From Magnetococcales bacterium (GTDB taxonomy: Bacteria > Pseudomonadota > Magnetococcia > Magnetococcales > Magnetaquicoccaceae), in NCBI GenBank assembly GCA_015228895.1, contig JADGCR010000017.1, positions 1 to 18,701 on the forward strand: DNA of 18,701 nucleotides. Reading direction: 5' to 3'. Of this stretch, positions 8,813 to 15,520 are shown piece after piece. The notes beneath the pieces are model-generated. The model saw only the letters and a list, made by a program, of their open reading frames with translations. It had not been told where the DNA came from and ran no database searches. Each line of letters starts with the position of its first letter. Position 1 is the first letter of the stretch. Made by a program: the position numbers and the translations under genes.

Positions 8813-9724
8813 TCATGTCCGATCCGCAAAGATCGCGTCCAGTGACTGGGCATCCAGAGTCCGAAGTCCCCACTCCTCAAGAGCAGATGATTCGGCTTTG
8901 GCAAGCTTTTCACTGGCCCACGTCGGCAATTCACCAAAACGTCGTTGCAATAGGCGTATGAGCATCTTTGCCTCGCCAATCTGCTCGCCTTCCTGCCGGC
9001 CTTCCTGCCGGCCTTCCTGCCGGGCCAACTCGATTCCCCCTCGCGTATCCGCAATGGCAATGCCGGCATTGTCATACATTTCCAGTTCCTCAGCCGTCAT
9101 GTTGGCGACCATGGCCATCTCGAAGGCATGACGGAAGGGGACGGCATTCAGCTTCTCGGGAACTTCATGCATGGATCCGGCATGTTTGATGAAGTAAATC
9201 CACTTGTCGAGAATGTCGTCCAATGCCTCCAATGGTTTTGAGAATTTGGGAAGCTCAACGAAGAGGTGCAGAATATCCTGTAGATAAGAGTGACCTGTCA
9301 TGCTCTCCCGTGACTCGTGGCGTGAAACGCAATGGTCAAAACCACCAAACAGGACGAAATCCGTGATGGTGATGGCGATCACCTGATTCAGCTTGGGATA
9401 ATCCTCACTCCGTTCAATTTGATGCGCATAGGCCTTCGCGGAATTATATTGGATCCGTTTCAGGAAAGCCACCACCTTTTGGATCTGCATTTCAACGATG
9501 TAGGAAACGCCACGATGGTCTCGGCATTTGACATCCAGAATGGAATGCTTCATCTCTCGGATCTTCGGCGCCAGGAATGGGTCGAGGATGATCAATTCGG
9601 CGATGCGCCGATCACCCTTCAGTTGCAGAAGGCTCTCCAGAAAACTGATGAGAACATCCTTGGCGTTTTCGCTGCCAAAAATCTTCTTGAACGCAAAATC
9701 AATTTTTGGGTCGATGAATTTCAT
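8813..9724 (-). CDS. Rpn-family PD-(D/E)XK nuclease/putative transposase
   Basis: Rpn/PDDEXK_2-family protein, 303 aa, annotated in many genomes as a PD-(D/E)XK nuclease family transposase; E. coli relatives are DNA nucleases that promote recA-independent recombination. The N-terminus MKFIDPKIDFAFKKIFGSE is the hallmark of the family. The candidate catalytic core is Asp64 (SILDVKCRD) with Glu78 and Gln80 (IVEMQIQ), fitting D-x13-ExQ. After about residue 230 come three near-identical RQEG units (DNA repeat at 8988-9023) and a C-terminal domain with MLIRLLQRRFGELPTWASEK, like DUF4351. The Shine-Dalgarno GGGAG lies 8 nt before ATG 9724. Length and motifs look complete, so the gene is probably intact. 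A related C-terminal relic lies at about 14260-14663 in the opposite orientation. Confidence 0.88.
   Translation of the reverse strand: MKFIDPKIDFAFKKIFGSENAKDVLISFLESLLQLKGDRRIAELIILDPFLAPKIREMKHSILDVKCRDHRGVSYIVEMQIQKVVAFLKRIQYNSAKAYAHQIERSEDYPKLNQVIAITITDFVLFGGFDHCVSRHESRESMTGHSYLQDILHLFVELPKFSKPLEALDDILDKWIYFIKHAGSMHEVPEKLNAVPFRHAFEMAMVANMTAEELEMYDNAGIAIADTRGGIELARQEGRQEGRQEGEQIGEAKMLIRLLQRRFGELPTWASEKLAKAESSALEEWGLRTLDAQSLDAIFADRT
8988..9023 (-). repeat. Three perfect 12-bp tandem repeats inside the Rpn gene
   Basis: The + strand unit CCTTCCTGCCGG occurs three times head to tail (8988-8999, 9000-9011, 9012-9023), encoding the RQEG repeats on the minus strand. Multiples of 12 bp keep frame, so the number of units can change without breaking the gene. 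Confidence 0.9.
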
Positions 9725-9983
9725 GAGAGGCTCCCTGCATGTTCAGCATCGATACACTTATGGAAATTGGAGTATTGCGATATATTCCGATTGAAGCATA
9801 ATATTAATAATTTTAAGTATAAAAAATAATAATTACGTCTTTGCGGTGATTGGCTTCCTCGTAACCAGCCAGACATGGAATCAATTTGTTGATCTCTCTC
9901 CGCAGGTTACATCGCCATTGCTGGGGTTCACGAACCACGCATCGGCAACTGGATAGGGGACTTGCGTTGTGAGCCAGTGAGCA
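9725..9983. other. AT-rich intergenic region upstream of the Rpn gene with possible DUF1566 scrap
   Basis: No complete gene is seen. About 9785-9840 is very AT-rich and could hold the promoter of the minus-strand Rpn gene, though no convincing -35/-10 pair was fixed. Between about 9881 and 9983 a minus-strand frame contains DAWFVNPSNGDV, which resembles the AWYVNF.DGxV strand near the end of DUF1566 domains; it may be a scrap of a second copy, or chance. Confidence 0.3.
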
Positions 9984-10659
9984 TTATAACCCATTGCCAC
10001 GGACTGGCCATACAAAACGGCTACCCGTCTTTGCCGCAGAGGCGATTCCACCTGAGTTTTCACTAAAATTCACATACCACGCAGAGGTACTGGTGACGAC
10101 CCCCCCCGGAGATGGTCATGGTGGAAGCCAGAGCGGTGCTCGACCAATAGCCGGATGAGGTTTGCACCGTGCTGGAAAAGGGGGAAAGCGGACTGGAAAA
10201 GAATCCAGAGGTCAACAAGAGATACGAGGAGTCACCGTAATCGAGCAGACCTGCCAGTTCGTTGCGTGAGGGGAGTCTCCAGTCAGCGGACGTGCCAGTA
10301 TAATCCATGGTCGTGTCTGTACAGCCCGCCCGGGGTACGGTACTGGTAGCAACGTTACTATTGAGGGTAGAGATTTTGGTGATTGCTTCTGCCCATGTCA
10401 GCGTTCCCCAACAGTTGGCGTTTTTCAGCCATACCAGCCTGGTCAGGTTGTCACGGAGACTGCCATCCGATAGTGTCGTGAATCTTGTTCCAGAACTCCA
10501 GGTAATGCCCTTTTTGTAGTAGCCATCGTCCGTGGTGCTTCCAGTCGGATATGATGTGGTTTGATTGGTTGCGGGCAGCATGGATGCTCCCCAACCGGAG
10601 AGGGGAATGGTTGCCATCAATAAACCACCAACCAAGCCAATTTTTGATATTTTTATCAT
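9984..10659 (-). pseudogene. Secreted stand-alone DUF1566 (Lcl-type) protein, frameshifted at a G8 tract
   Basis: Start ATG 10659 (MIKISKIGLVGGLLM...) with AAGG about 10 nt upstream; a Sec signal peptide covers about residues 1-25. The rest is one DUF1566 domain: GSLRDNLTRLVWLKNANCW, the SADWRLPSRNELAGLLDYG core and SSGYWSST. The frame then hits eight Gs (C8 on the + strand at 10100-10107) and ends after VVCEF* at about 10063. Removing one G restores TSTSAWYVNFS...GSRFVWPVRGNGL with a stop at 9984-9986, the canonical C-terminal end of DUF1566 domains. The intact product would be about 225 aa. This is either an off phase of a variable gene, a fixed frameshift or a homopolymer sequencing error. 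It lies downstream of the pilin-DUF1566 gene, separated by an 83-bp gap. Confidence 0.75.
10100..10107 (-). repeat. G8 homopolymer tract at the frameshift point (C8 on + strand)
   Basis: Eight consecutive Gs on the coding (minus) strand, within TCC GGG GGG GGT CGT. Seven Gs would keep the DUF1566 domain in frame. Such tracts are typical slipped-strand mispairing sites. Confidence 0.85.
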
Positions 10660-10709
10660 TGGTGTTCGCCTTAGGTCTATTTCTGCATGCTGTGAAGATT
10701 GTATGCTGG

Positions 10710-10725
10710 TCACGACAGGTCGTGA
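10710..10725. promoter_or_regulatory. Near-perfect palindrome between the pilin-DUF1566 and DUF1566 genes
   Basis: TCACGACAGGTCGTGA has 7-bp arms (TCACGAC / GTCGTGA) around 2 central bases. It sits 17 bp after the 10743 stop and about 50 bp before ATG 10659. It has no T-run, so a protein-binding operator or processing hairpin is more likely than a terminator. Confidence 0.4.
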
Positions 10726-10742
10726 TAACCGGGTGTCAGCTT

Positions 10743-12200
10743 TTAGCCCCCGCAAACTGGCCACACAAATTTTTTATTGTTTTTATTGCCCTGGATGACT
10801 GTGCCGTCGGTCATATCAACCACCCAGGCATTGTTGTTCGGGTTGGATGTGGCTCCTGAAGTGCTGGTCCAATATTCGCCGGTAGGATTTCCGGAAAAGC
10901 CCGTCGCACTGCCAACAGTAAATACGTTGCTGTTTGGCAAGGCTGGATTGTAGGAACCCAAATCAAGCAAACTACGCAACTCCGTGATGTTGGGCATGCG
11001 CCATGTACAGCTACCTGAATAGGTGGGTGCGGCAGAGCAATTGGTTCCACTATTAAAAGTGGTGATGCGCGTCAAAGCATCATCCCACTTATAGTCATTT
11101 GCGAAGCAGTTGGCATTTTCTAACCATGTCAACCCAGTCAGGGAATCCGTAAAGCTGCCATTATTGTTATTGGTGAATCGTGAATTGACCGACCAGGAGA
11201 GATCGATATTGCTACTACTGTTTGCTCTTTCGATTTCATCGCCAGAGGTTGAAGTTTTGCCCGTGAGAAATTCTGTTGAATAGCTTTTAAACAGATAAAT
11301 TCCCTTGACGATCAGATTGAACAGGCGGTTTGTTTTGTTGGCGATACTGTCTTGCAGGAACACCCGGAAACTGTGGGTTCCAATGTCCAAATAGTTAAAT
11401 ACCGCATTGCCAGAAAGTACCAGTGGTGAACCCGCAGTGGACAGGTTCAACCCGCTGCAACCGCCATCTGCGACGATCGGAGTGGTCAATGAGAAAATGA
11501 AATTATCAGACAAGGCGCCAGACGCGATTTCTGAACTTTCCACACACCACTGATAGGTCGATTCGCTGCCGTTTTTGGCGGTAAAATTAACAATTGAGCT
11601 GTATTGCTCACCAACCCGTCCCGCTGTCAAGCCGTCTACGATGAAATTCAGGTTTGAACTGCCCTTCAGTTCTTCGCATCCGACATTCTTGCGCAATTCG
11701 TCCAGGGTCACCCATTCCAGCATGTCATCCATGGTGCTGGAGGGGGTGGTATACGGAATGGTGGTCGCAGCCGATTTGACCCCCGCGGTTTTGTCTGGGT
11801 TGGTCGTTCCGCCATTGACGGCTCCATCACGTCCAATGCTCCAGATGACAAACGCCACATTGGTAACCGTTCCTATCGTGATGTAGGTGGACGGTGTGGC
11901 GCAAATGGCGCTTGCCGTGGTCAATCGGCTGTCATAGGCGTAAAGAATGGTGTTTTTGTAGCCATCCTGTTGCTGTGGAAGCACATTGAGATATCCAGAG
12001 GAGTCGGGCAGTTTTTTCTGCACAATGGCGTAGCCGATCAGAGCCTGCTTGTCGGCCTTGAGCGCGGCATCGGTGGCTTCCCGCGACACGGCCTCCATAT
12101 CGGGCAGCAGAAATGACAGGGTGGAGAGACCGATACCAAGAATGATCATGACAAATACCAATCCGATCAGACCGAAACCAGCGGATTTTGTTTTATTCAT
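10743..12200 (-). CDS. Modular minor pilin: type IV pilin helix, Ig-like domain and C-terminal DUF1566 domain
   Basis: 485 aa; start ATG 12200 with TGAGGATATC just upstream. The leader MNKTKSAG is followed by FGLIGLVFVMIILGIGLS, a prepilin-type helix in which position 5 is Gly instead of the usual Glu. About residues 30-180 are a pilin-type globular head sharing LYAYD, VTNVAFVIWS and LEWVTLDELR with the next gene. About 185-300 look like a putative Ig domain (He_PIG type: GLTAGRVGEQYSSIVNF ... YQWCVE ... GTHSFRVFLQDS). About 335-485 are a DUF1566/Lcl domain (GSFTDSLTGLTWLENANCF, CTWRMPNITELRSLLDLG, GEYWTST, AWVVDMTDGTV, ending FVWPVCGG). DUF1566 occurs in the Legionella Lcl adhesin, so a pilus-tip adhesin is inferred. 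The Gly5 change resembles GspK-type tip subunits. Confidence 0.85.
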   Translation of the reverse strand: MNKTKSAGFGLIGLVFVMIILGIGLSTLSFLLPDMEAVSREATDAALKADKQALIGYAIVQKKLPDSSGYLNVLPQQQDGYKNTILYAYDSRLTTASAICATPSTYITIGTVTNVAFVIWSIGRDGAVNGGTTNPDKTAGVKSAATTIPYTTPSSTMDDMLEWVTLDELRKNVGCEELKGSSNLNFIVDGLTAGRVGEQYSSIVNFTAKNGSESTYQWCVESSEIASGALSDNFIFSLTTPIVADGGCSGLNLSTAGSPLVLSGNAVFNYLDIGTHSFRVFLQDSIANKTNRLFNLIVKGIYLFKSYSTEFLTGKTSTSGDEIERANSSSNIDLSWSVNSRFTNNNNGSFTDSLTGLTWLENANCFANDYKWDDALTRITTFNSGTNCSAAPTYSGSCTWRMPNITELRSLLDLGSYNPALPNSNVFTVGSATGFSGNPTGEYWTSTSGATSNPNNNAWVVDMTDGTVIQGNKNNKKFVWPVCGG

Positions 12201-12259
12201 GATATCCTCAGTAATGATGATCGGGCCTTGCAGTTAAGTGTTCGGTTGGTTCCGTTGTG

Positions 12260-13204
12260 TCACTGTGTAATGGTCAGTGTGAAGCTGCGGCTTACACTCT
12301 GCGGCGTGGTGTTACTGTCTTTCACATACACGATAAAATCATACGTGCCTTGATCACTGCTCGATGTGAAAGCGGTACTGCCACCCATGGTGAAAGTTTG
12401 CCCAACAGTGTATATGGTACAACTGCCAAAAGCCACGGGTGTCACCTGAGTTCTTGTGGCGCCTACGACTGCATTGAAATCAATTTTTCCCAGCAGCTTG
12501 CCTGTGCCAATGCTGGCGGGAAATTCCACACACCAGGAATAATCGGCAATGCCGCCATCGGGTTTGAAGGTCACTGTGTCCGTGCCATATGTTGAACCTT
12601 CTTTGCCTGCCGGTATGCCATCCGCCAGAATTTTCAACGAACTTCCAACGCACCCGGCTGCAGCCTTGAGTTCGGAAAGCGTGGCCCAGCCCAGCAAGTC
12701 GTCATCGGTTCCAGAATATTCATAAAATGTATAGGTGGATCCACTGATCGTTACATCGCTTGCGCCATCGTAACCCTTGCTCCAAACCACTGCCGCGACG
12801 TTGGTGACGGTATATTTTGTGTTGTTGTCAGTGGCATTGTCTTTTTTAACGACGGTCAAACCAGCATCGTTACGATTGCAAATCGTTTTTTCCGTGGAGG
12901 AGCCGTTCAGATTGGTGTCGTAGGCGTATTGAAGGGTGCTCTGCTGGGCGTCCAGGGTGCTGCGGGCCACATTGGTCAGGGCTGTTGGCAGAGCTTTTTG
13001 GCCGGCGGCGTATCCGATGACGCTTTTCACCGCATCCCGGACAATCACTTCGTTTTTCTCTTTGAGGGCCTGCTTGACGGAAGGATCGTAGATGGATAGA
13101 CCTGCGGCGATGATCAATCCTATGATGATCATCACAATCGACAGTTCGATCATGGAGAAACCCCCGTCACGGGGCTGTGGCGCAATGCGAGGAGAATGTT
13201 TCAT
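12260..13204 (-). CDS. Type IV pilin-like protein with Ig-like C-terminal extension
   Basis: 314 aa. A 14-residue leader ending GG is followed by FSMIELSIVMIIIGLIIAAG, a canonical class III prepilin site with Glu5 retained. The head (about 35-190) has IGYAAGQKALP, LQYAYD, VTNVAAVVWSKGYDGA and LLGWATLSELKAAAGC; from about 195 the sequence (ADGIPAGKEGSTYG, YSWCVE, GTYDFIVYVKDS) looks like a putative Ig/He_PIG domain ending at the C-terminus. The architecture and many residues match the upstream two-thirds of the 10743-12200 product, so the two are tandem paralogues, this one without DUF1566. The Shine-Dalgarno is weak. It is separated from the next gene by 59 bp. Likely a minor pilin or shaft variant exported by the MSHA-like machine. 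Confidence 0.85.
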   Translation of the reverse strand: MKHSPRIAPQPRDGGFSMIELSIVMIIIGLIIAAGLSIYDPSVKQALKEKNEVIVRDAVKSVIGYAAGQKALPTALTNVARSTLDAQQSTLQYAYDTNLNGSSTEKTICNRNDAGLTVVKKDNATDNNTKYTVTNVAAVVWSKGYDGASDVTISGSTYTFYEYSGTDDDLLGWATLSELKAAAGCVGSSLKILADGIPAGKEGSTYGTDTVTFKPDGGIADYSWCVEFPASIGTGKLLGKIDFNAVVGATRTQVTPVAFGSCTIYTVGQTFTMGGSTAFTSSSDQGTYDFIVYVKDSNTTPQSVSRSFTLTITQ

Positions 13205-13387
13205 GGAGAGGCAACCTGTATCAAAAGGTGATCCGCCCTACGCGCCCGTTCACGGTACAGTCGTAGCCATGCCAACAAAAGAATGCGCCCCATAGCGGAG
13301 AAAAAAATGTGCGGAAAGCCGGTGTATTGGAATGAAAATTTAAGAATATGTTTAAGAATGTGAACTTCTGAATTGTTTTAAACTTAT

Positions 13388-13426
13388 CATGGCCACCATA
13401 CCTGTTGGACAGATATGGTGGCCATG
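13388..13426 (-). terminator. 13-bp stem hairpin downstream of the major pilin gene
   Basis: CATGGCCACCATA and TATGGTGGCCATG form a perfect 13-bp stem around a 13-nt loop, 10 bp after the stop of the short pilin. On the minus strand it is followed by ATAAGTTTAAAAC rather than a proper U-run, so it may act as a partial terminator or 3' mRNA stabiliser that sets pilin above downstream minor pilins. Confidence 0.6.
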
Positions 13427-13436
13427 AGTGAGGCTC

Positions 13437-13961
13437 TTAGGTGGCAGAGCTGTTTTGATTCTTTGCGGGCACGATGAACTCAACCGTAAAGGTGGTTGCA
13501 GCACCTTCCGTATAGACCAAGGCGTTGGCGGTTGAGAGTGCGTTTTTGAGCACACCCTGGAGTTCCTTGTCAGCTTCCAGATCCACGTTGGCTTTGGTGT
13601 AGGTGATGACCAGCTTGTTGGTGTTGGCGGTGACGGTATAGCTGGTGTAGGTGAGAGTACCACCGGCAAATTGGTAGGTGGTGAGCAGATCCTTTGTCGA
13701 TGAGCCGCTGTTTGTGGCAGCGAGGATGGTGTCGCCTGTCGCAGTGGCCGATCCCACGTTATTGTAGTAGCTGAGGGTGGATTGAATCCAGGGGTTGATG
13801 AATTGTTGGAAAGCTTTGTTGGCCTCGCCCTTTTTCAGGGTGGTTCTGCCCACCGCGATGGCGGAGACGATCAGGCCGATGATGACCAGGACGATGGCCA
13901 TTTCCACGAGGGAAAAGCCTTCTTCCTGGCGTTTTTTGAGGGCGTTGCGGATGCTGTTCAT
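13437..13961 (-). CDS. Candidate major type IV/MSHA-type prepilin
   Basis: 174 aa, the shortest and most canonical pilin here. A 14-residue positively charged leader (KKRQEEG) precedes FSLVEMAIVLVIIGLIVSAI with Glu5 present. The rest is a small pilin head rich in Thr, Ser and Ala, with no cysteine seen. Start ATG 13961 is supported by AAGGAG about 10 nt upstream. It is the first gene of the minus-strand pilin group, with a strong hairpin after it, the usual layout for an abundant structural subunit. Major-pilin status (MshA-like) is inferred from size, position and hairpin; no MshA-specific signature was identified. Confidence 0.85.
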   Translation of the reverse strand: MNSIRNALKKRQEEGFSLVEMAIVLVIIGLIVSAIAVGRTTLKKGEANKAFQQFINPWIQSTLSYYNNVGSATATGDTILAATNSGSSTKDLLTTYQFAGGTLTYTSYTVTANTNKLVITYTKANVDLEADKELQGVLKNALSTANALVYTEGAATTFTVEFIVPAKNQNSSAT

Positions 13962-13994
13962 GCGGGTGTGTCTCCTTGAGATTGTTGTATGTTA

Positions 13995-14011
13995 TGCAAT
14001 TATGCGTGCCA
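13995..14011 (-). promoter_or_regulatory. Near-consensus sigma-54 -24/-12 element upstream of the pilin gene
   Basis: The minus strand reads TGGCACGCATAATTGCAT, matching TGGCACG...TTGCA, 34 bp before ATG 13961. The GG and GC are 11 bp apart rather than the usual 10, which would normally weaken or abolish sigma-54 use. No better sigma-70 pair was found nearby. Confidence 0.4.
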
Positions 14012-14113
14012 GTTAAACAATACGATTTTGTAAATTGTATCAGCTTGAAGGTGATATGTCAAAAAATAATTTTTGATGCCAGCCAAAAAAAATTACAGAC
14101 GCCGTGTGGTGAT

Positions 14114-14230
14114 CAATGGAGGGGATTGGTTCCCGATCTGGATTTTTTTTACAAGGGTCAACGCGGCACCGCTATTGCTTTTTTTTTCATTACACGCTAT
14201 GTTGAGCCCGTTGTCAAGCTTTATTTAATC
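14114..14230 (+). repeat. Promoter block copy A (imperfect direct repeat of 14786-14899)
   Basis: Shared landmarks in order with copy B: CAATGG, TCCCGATC, ATTTT, CAACGxGGCA, TATTGCTTTTT, CACxCTATGxTG, TGTCAAGC and AATC. The matches keep order and near-equal spacing over about 115 bp, so this is a diverged duplication and not two independent promoters. Confidence 0.7.
14164..14179 (+). promoter_or_regulatory. Sigma-54 (-24/-12) promoter, copy A
   Basis: CGGCACCGCTATTGCT: GG at 14165-14166 and GC at 14177-14178 separated by exactly 10 bp, with GGCAC and TTGCT matching the RpoN consensus. Downstream it now faces only the frameshifted Rpn relic. Confidence 0.6.
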
Positions 14231-14259
14231 AGGGGATGACATTTTGTTGATCGCGTTAA

Positions 14260-14663
14260 TCGGAGGACCTCGGGCGTCGCAATGGTGCGAAACACCGAGG
14301 ATGGGGCAGGGGTCGGATTGTCGATCTGTTCGGTTTTGTGGATTGGCTTCCTGCCTTGCCGGAAGAGGCGGAAGAGCGATTCTGGGAGGAGCTGCATCGT
14401 TTTGAGGAGAGCGAGAACATGTCTATATCACAAGCGTGGAACGGATAGGACAAGAAAGGGGTCGTCAGGAAGGCCGTCAGGAAGGCCGCCAGGAAGGTCG
14501 TCAGGAAGGCCGGGCCGAGATGTTGCTTTATTTGCTGCAACGTCGTTTTGGTCCGGTTTCGGAGTCGATACAGCAGAGGATAGCGTCCGCCAGCCTGGAA
14601 ACGCTGGAAATCTGGACGGACAGGATTCTGGATGCCGACTCATTGCATGCTGTCGTTGAGTGA
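14260..14663 (+). pseudogene. C-terminal relic of an Rpn/DUF4351-family gene with frameshift
   Basis: The open frame from 14260 gives GWGRGRIVDLFGFVDWLPAL and PEEAEERFWEELHRFEE, the usual stretch of Rpn/DUF4351 proteins before the Arg-Gln-Glu-Gly repeats, then fails at TAG near 14447. The neighbouring frame continues YITSVERIGQERG, four RQEG units, then MLLYLLQRRFGPVSESIQQR and a typical end LDADSLHAVVE (stop 14661-14663). A single-base loss near 14430 explains the shift. The whole N-terminal nuclease part is missing. The end is clearly related to the 8813-9724 product (LLQRRFG, then LDAxSLxA), but the two copies point in opposite directions. Confidence 0.75.
14463..14510 (+). repeat. Four 12-bp tandem repeats in the Rpn relic
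   Basis: CGTCAGGAAGGC and close variants occur four times in a row, encoding RQEG units as in the intact Rpn gene. Confidence 0.8.
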
Positions 14664-14785
14664 TTTTTTTGCCAGTGGAGGTGTGTCACCGCTTCATTTC
14701 AGTCCGAAGAGGAGAGGATTGTGTGTCTCTGGCATGCTCATTGCTTAATCCTCCTTTGGGTTGATCTGGGATCAGGATGAATCGT

Positions 14786-14899
14786 GCAATGGTGATGCCG
14801 TCGATCCCGATCCGAATTTTATTGCGACAACGTGGCATTGGTATTGCTTTTTCCCCGTTTTGCACACTATGCTGCATCCACTGTCAAGCGTTTTGAATC
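14786..14899 (+). repeat. Promoter block copy B (imperfect direct repeat of 14114-14230)
   Basis: Second copy of the duplicated block, immediately upstream of the assembly-platform genes. The similarity continues past the expected transcription start (CACACTATGCTG ... CTGTCAAGC), so part of the 5' leader is also shared. Confidence 0.7.
14833..14848 (+). promoter_or_regulatory. Sigma-54 (-24/-12) promoter of the platform operon, copy B
   Basis: TGGCATTGGTATTGCT: GG at 14834-14835 and GC at 14846-14847 with 10 bp between, matching TGGCA-N6-TTGCT. It predicts a start near 14859 and a leader of about 60 nt before ATG 14918. An RpoN activator would be required. Confidence 0.7.
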
Positions 14900-14917
14900 C
14901 GGAAATGGAGCTCTGTA

Positions 14918-15493
14918 ATGAATATTTTGATCCATGCGCTCTCCCTGCTGGGGCGCTATCTGTATGTTCTGGTGGCGGTGGGCGTGTTGGGTGGCATGCC
15001 ATACTGCGGTCAGTTGGTCTGGAACGCCTACAATGAGTACCATGCCGCCCACGAACGGTTGATCGTGGCCAAAAAGATGCGGGTGGAACAGGAACTCCAG
15101 ATGGAAAGAATCAAGGAGTACAAGAAGTTCGCCGAGGAGGTACGCGCCTTTACCCACTCCGCGCGGGAAAATCGTCTGGACGAGGCGACCTGGACCACCT
15201 ATGAGGTGAATATCAATCAACGGTTGAGTACCGTGACCGAGATGCGCAACCTGTTGGCCAATGTCAACGCCACCTCCCGGTACTATTTCAAACCCAAGCG
15301 CATGACCATCACCTCGCTGTACGCCAAGGACGACCTCTCACCGGAAATGAAGAAACTGGTCTACGGCAAGGAAGCTCCTCGTCCAGCCGCCATACCGGGT
15401 GTCTCACCCACAGGCGAATCCGGTGCCATCGTTCCGGGTGAAAAGGTGCTTTTCTCTTTGTCAGGCACCTATCTGGTCTTCCCGCGCAGCTAG
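14918..15493 (+). CDS. Single-pass membrane protein in PilO/MshJ-like position
   Basis: 191 aa; ATG 14918 has GGAG 8 nt upstream. Seen: an N-terminal membrane helix about 10-33 (LGRYLYVLVAVGVLGGMPYC), a charged helical stretch about 38-80 (ERLIVAKKMRVEQELQMERI) likely forming a short coiled coil, a mixed middle region, and a C-terminal beta-like segment (GEKVLFSLSGTYLVFPRS). A cytoplasmic stub, one helix, a coiled coil and a small alpha/beta domain is the plan of PilO/MshJ/GspM platform proteins, and the gene sits directly before a PilM/PilN-type gene. The sequence itself was not recognised as a named family, so the call rests on plan and context. First gene behind the sigma-54 promoter. Confidence 0.55.
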   Translation: MNILIHALSLLGRYLYVLVAVGVLGGMPYCGQLVWNAYNEYHAAHERLIVAKKMRVEQELQMERIKEYKKFAEEVRAFTHSARENRLDEATWTTYEVNINQRLSTVTEMRNLLANVNATSRYYFKPKRMTITSLYAKDDLSPEMKKLVYGKEAPRPAAIPGVSPTGESGAIVPGEKVLFSLSGTYLVFPRS

Positions 15494-15520
15494 ACGATCG
15501 CTGTTTTTCTTTTGGCTCAG

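Larger units (their letters stand above)
13962..14259. other. Intergenic region between divergent pilin cassette and Rpn relic
   Basis: It holds the pilin promoter candidate at its left end and, from about 14114, the first copy of the repeated sigma-54 promoter block. The stretch is AT-rich with several A and T runs. A weak open frame (13976-14239) shows no family features and is not called. Confidence 0.5.

Noticed and set aside
8988..9023. Short direct repeats considered as a CRISPR-like or iteron array
   Set aside because: 12-bp units without spacers, in frame in a coding region; they encode the RQEG repeats common in Rpn-family proteins.
13976..14239. 87-codon + strand frame between the pilin gene and the Rpn relic
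   Set aside because: Runs through the pilin promoter and the repeated promoter block; composition follows the T-runs, with no motif.
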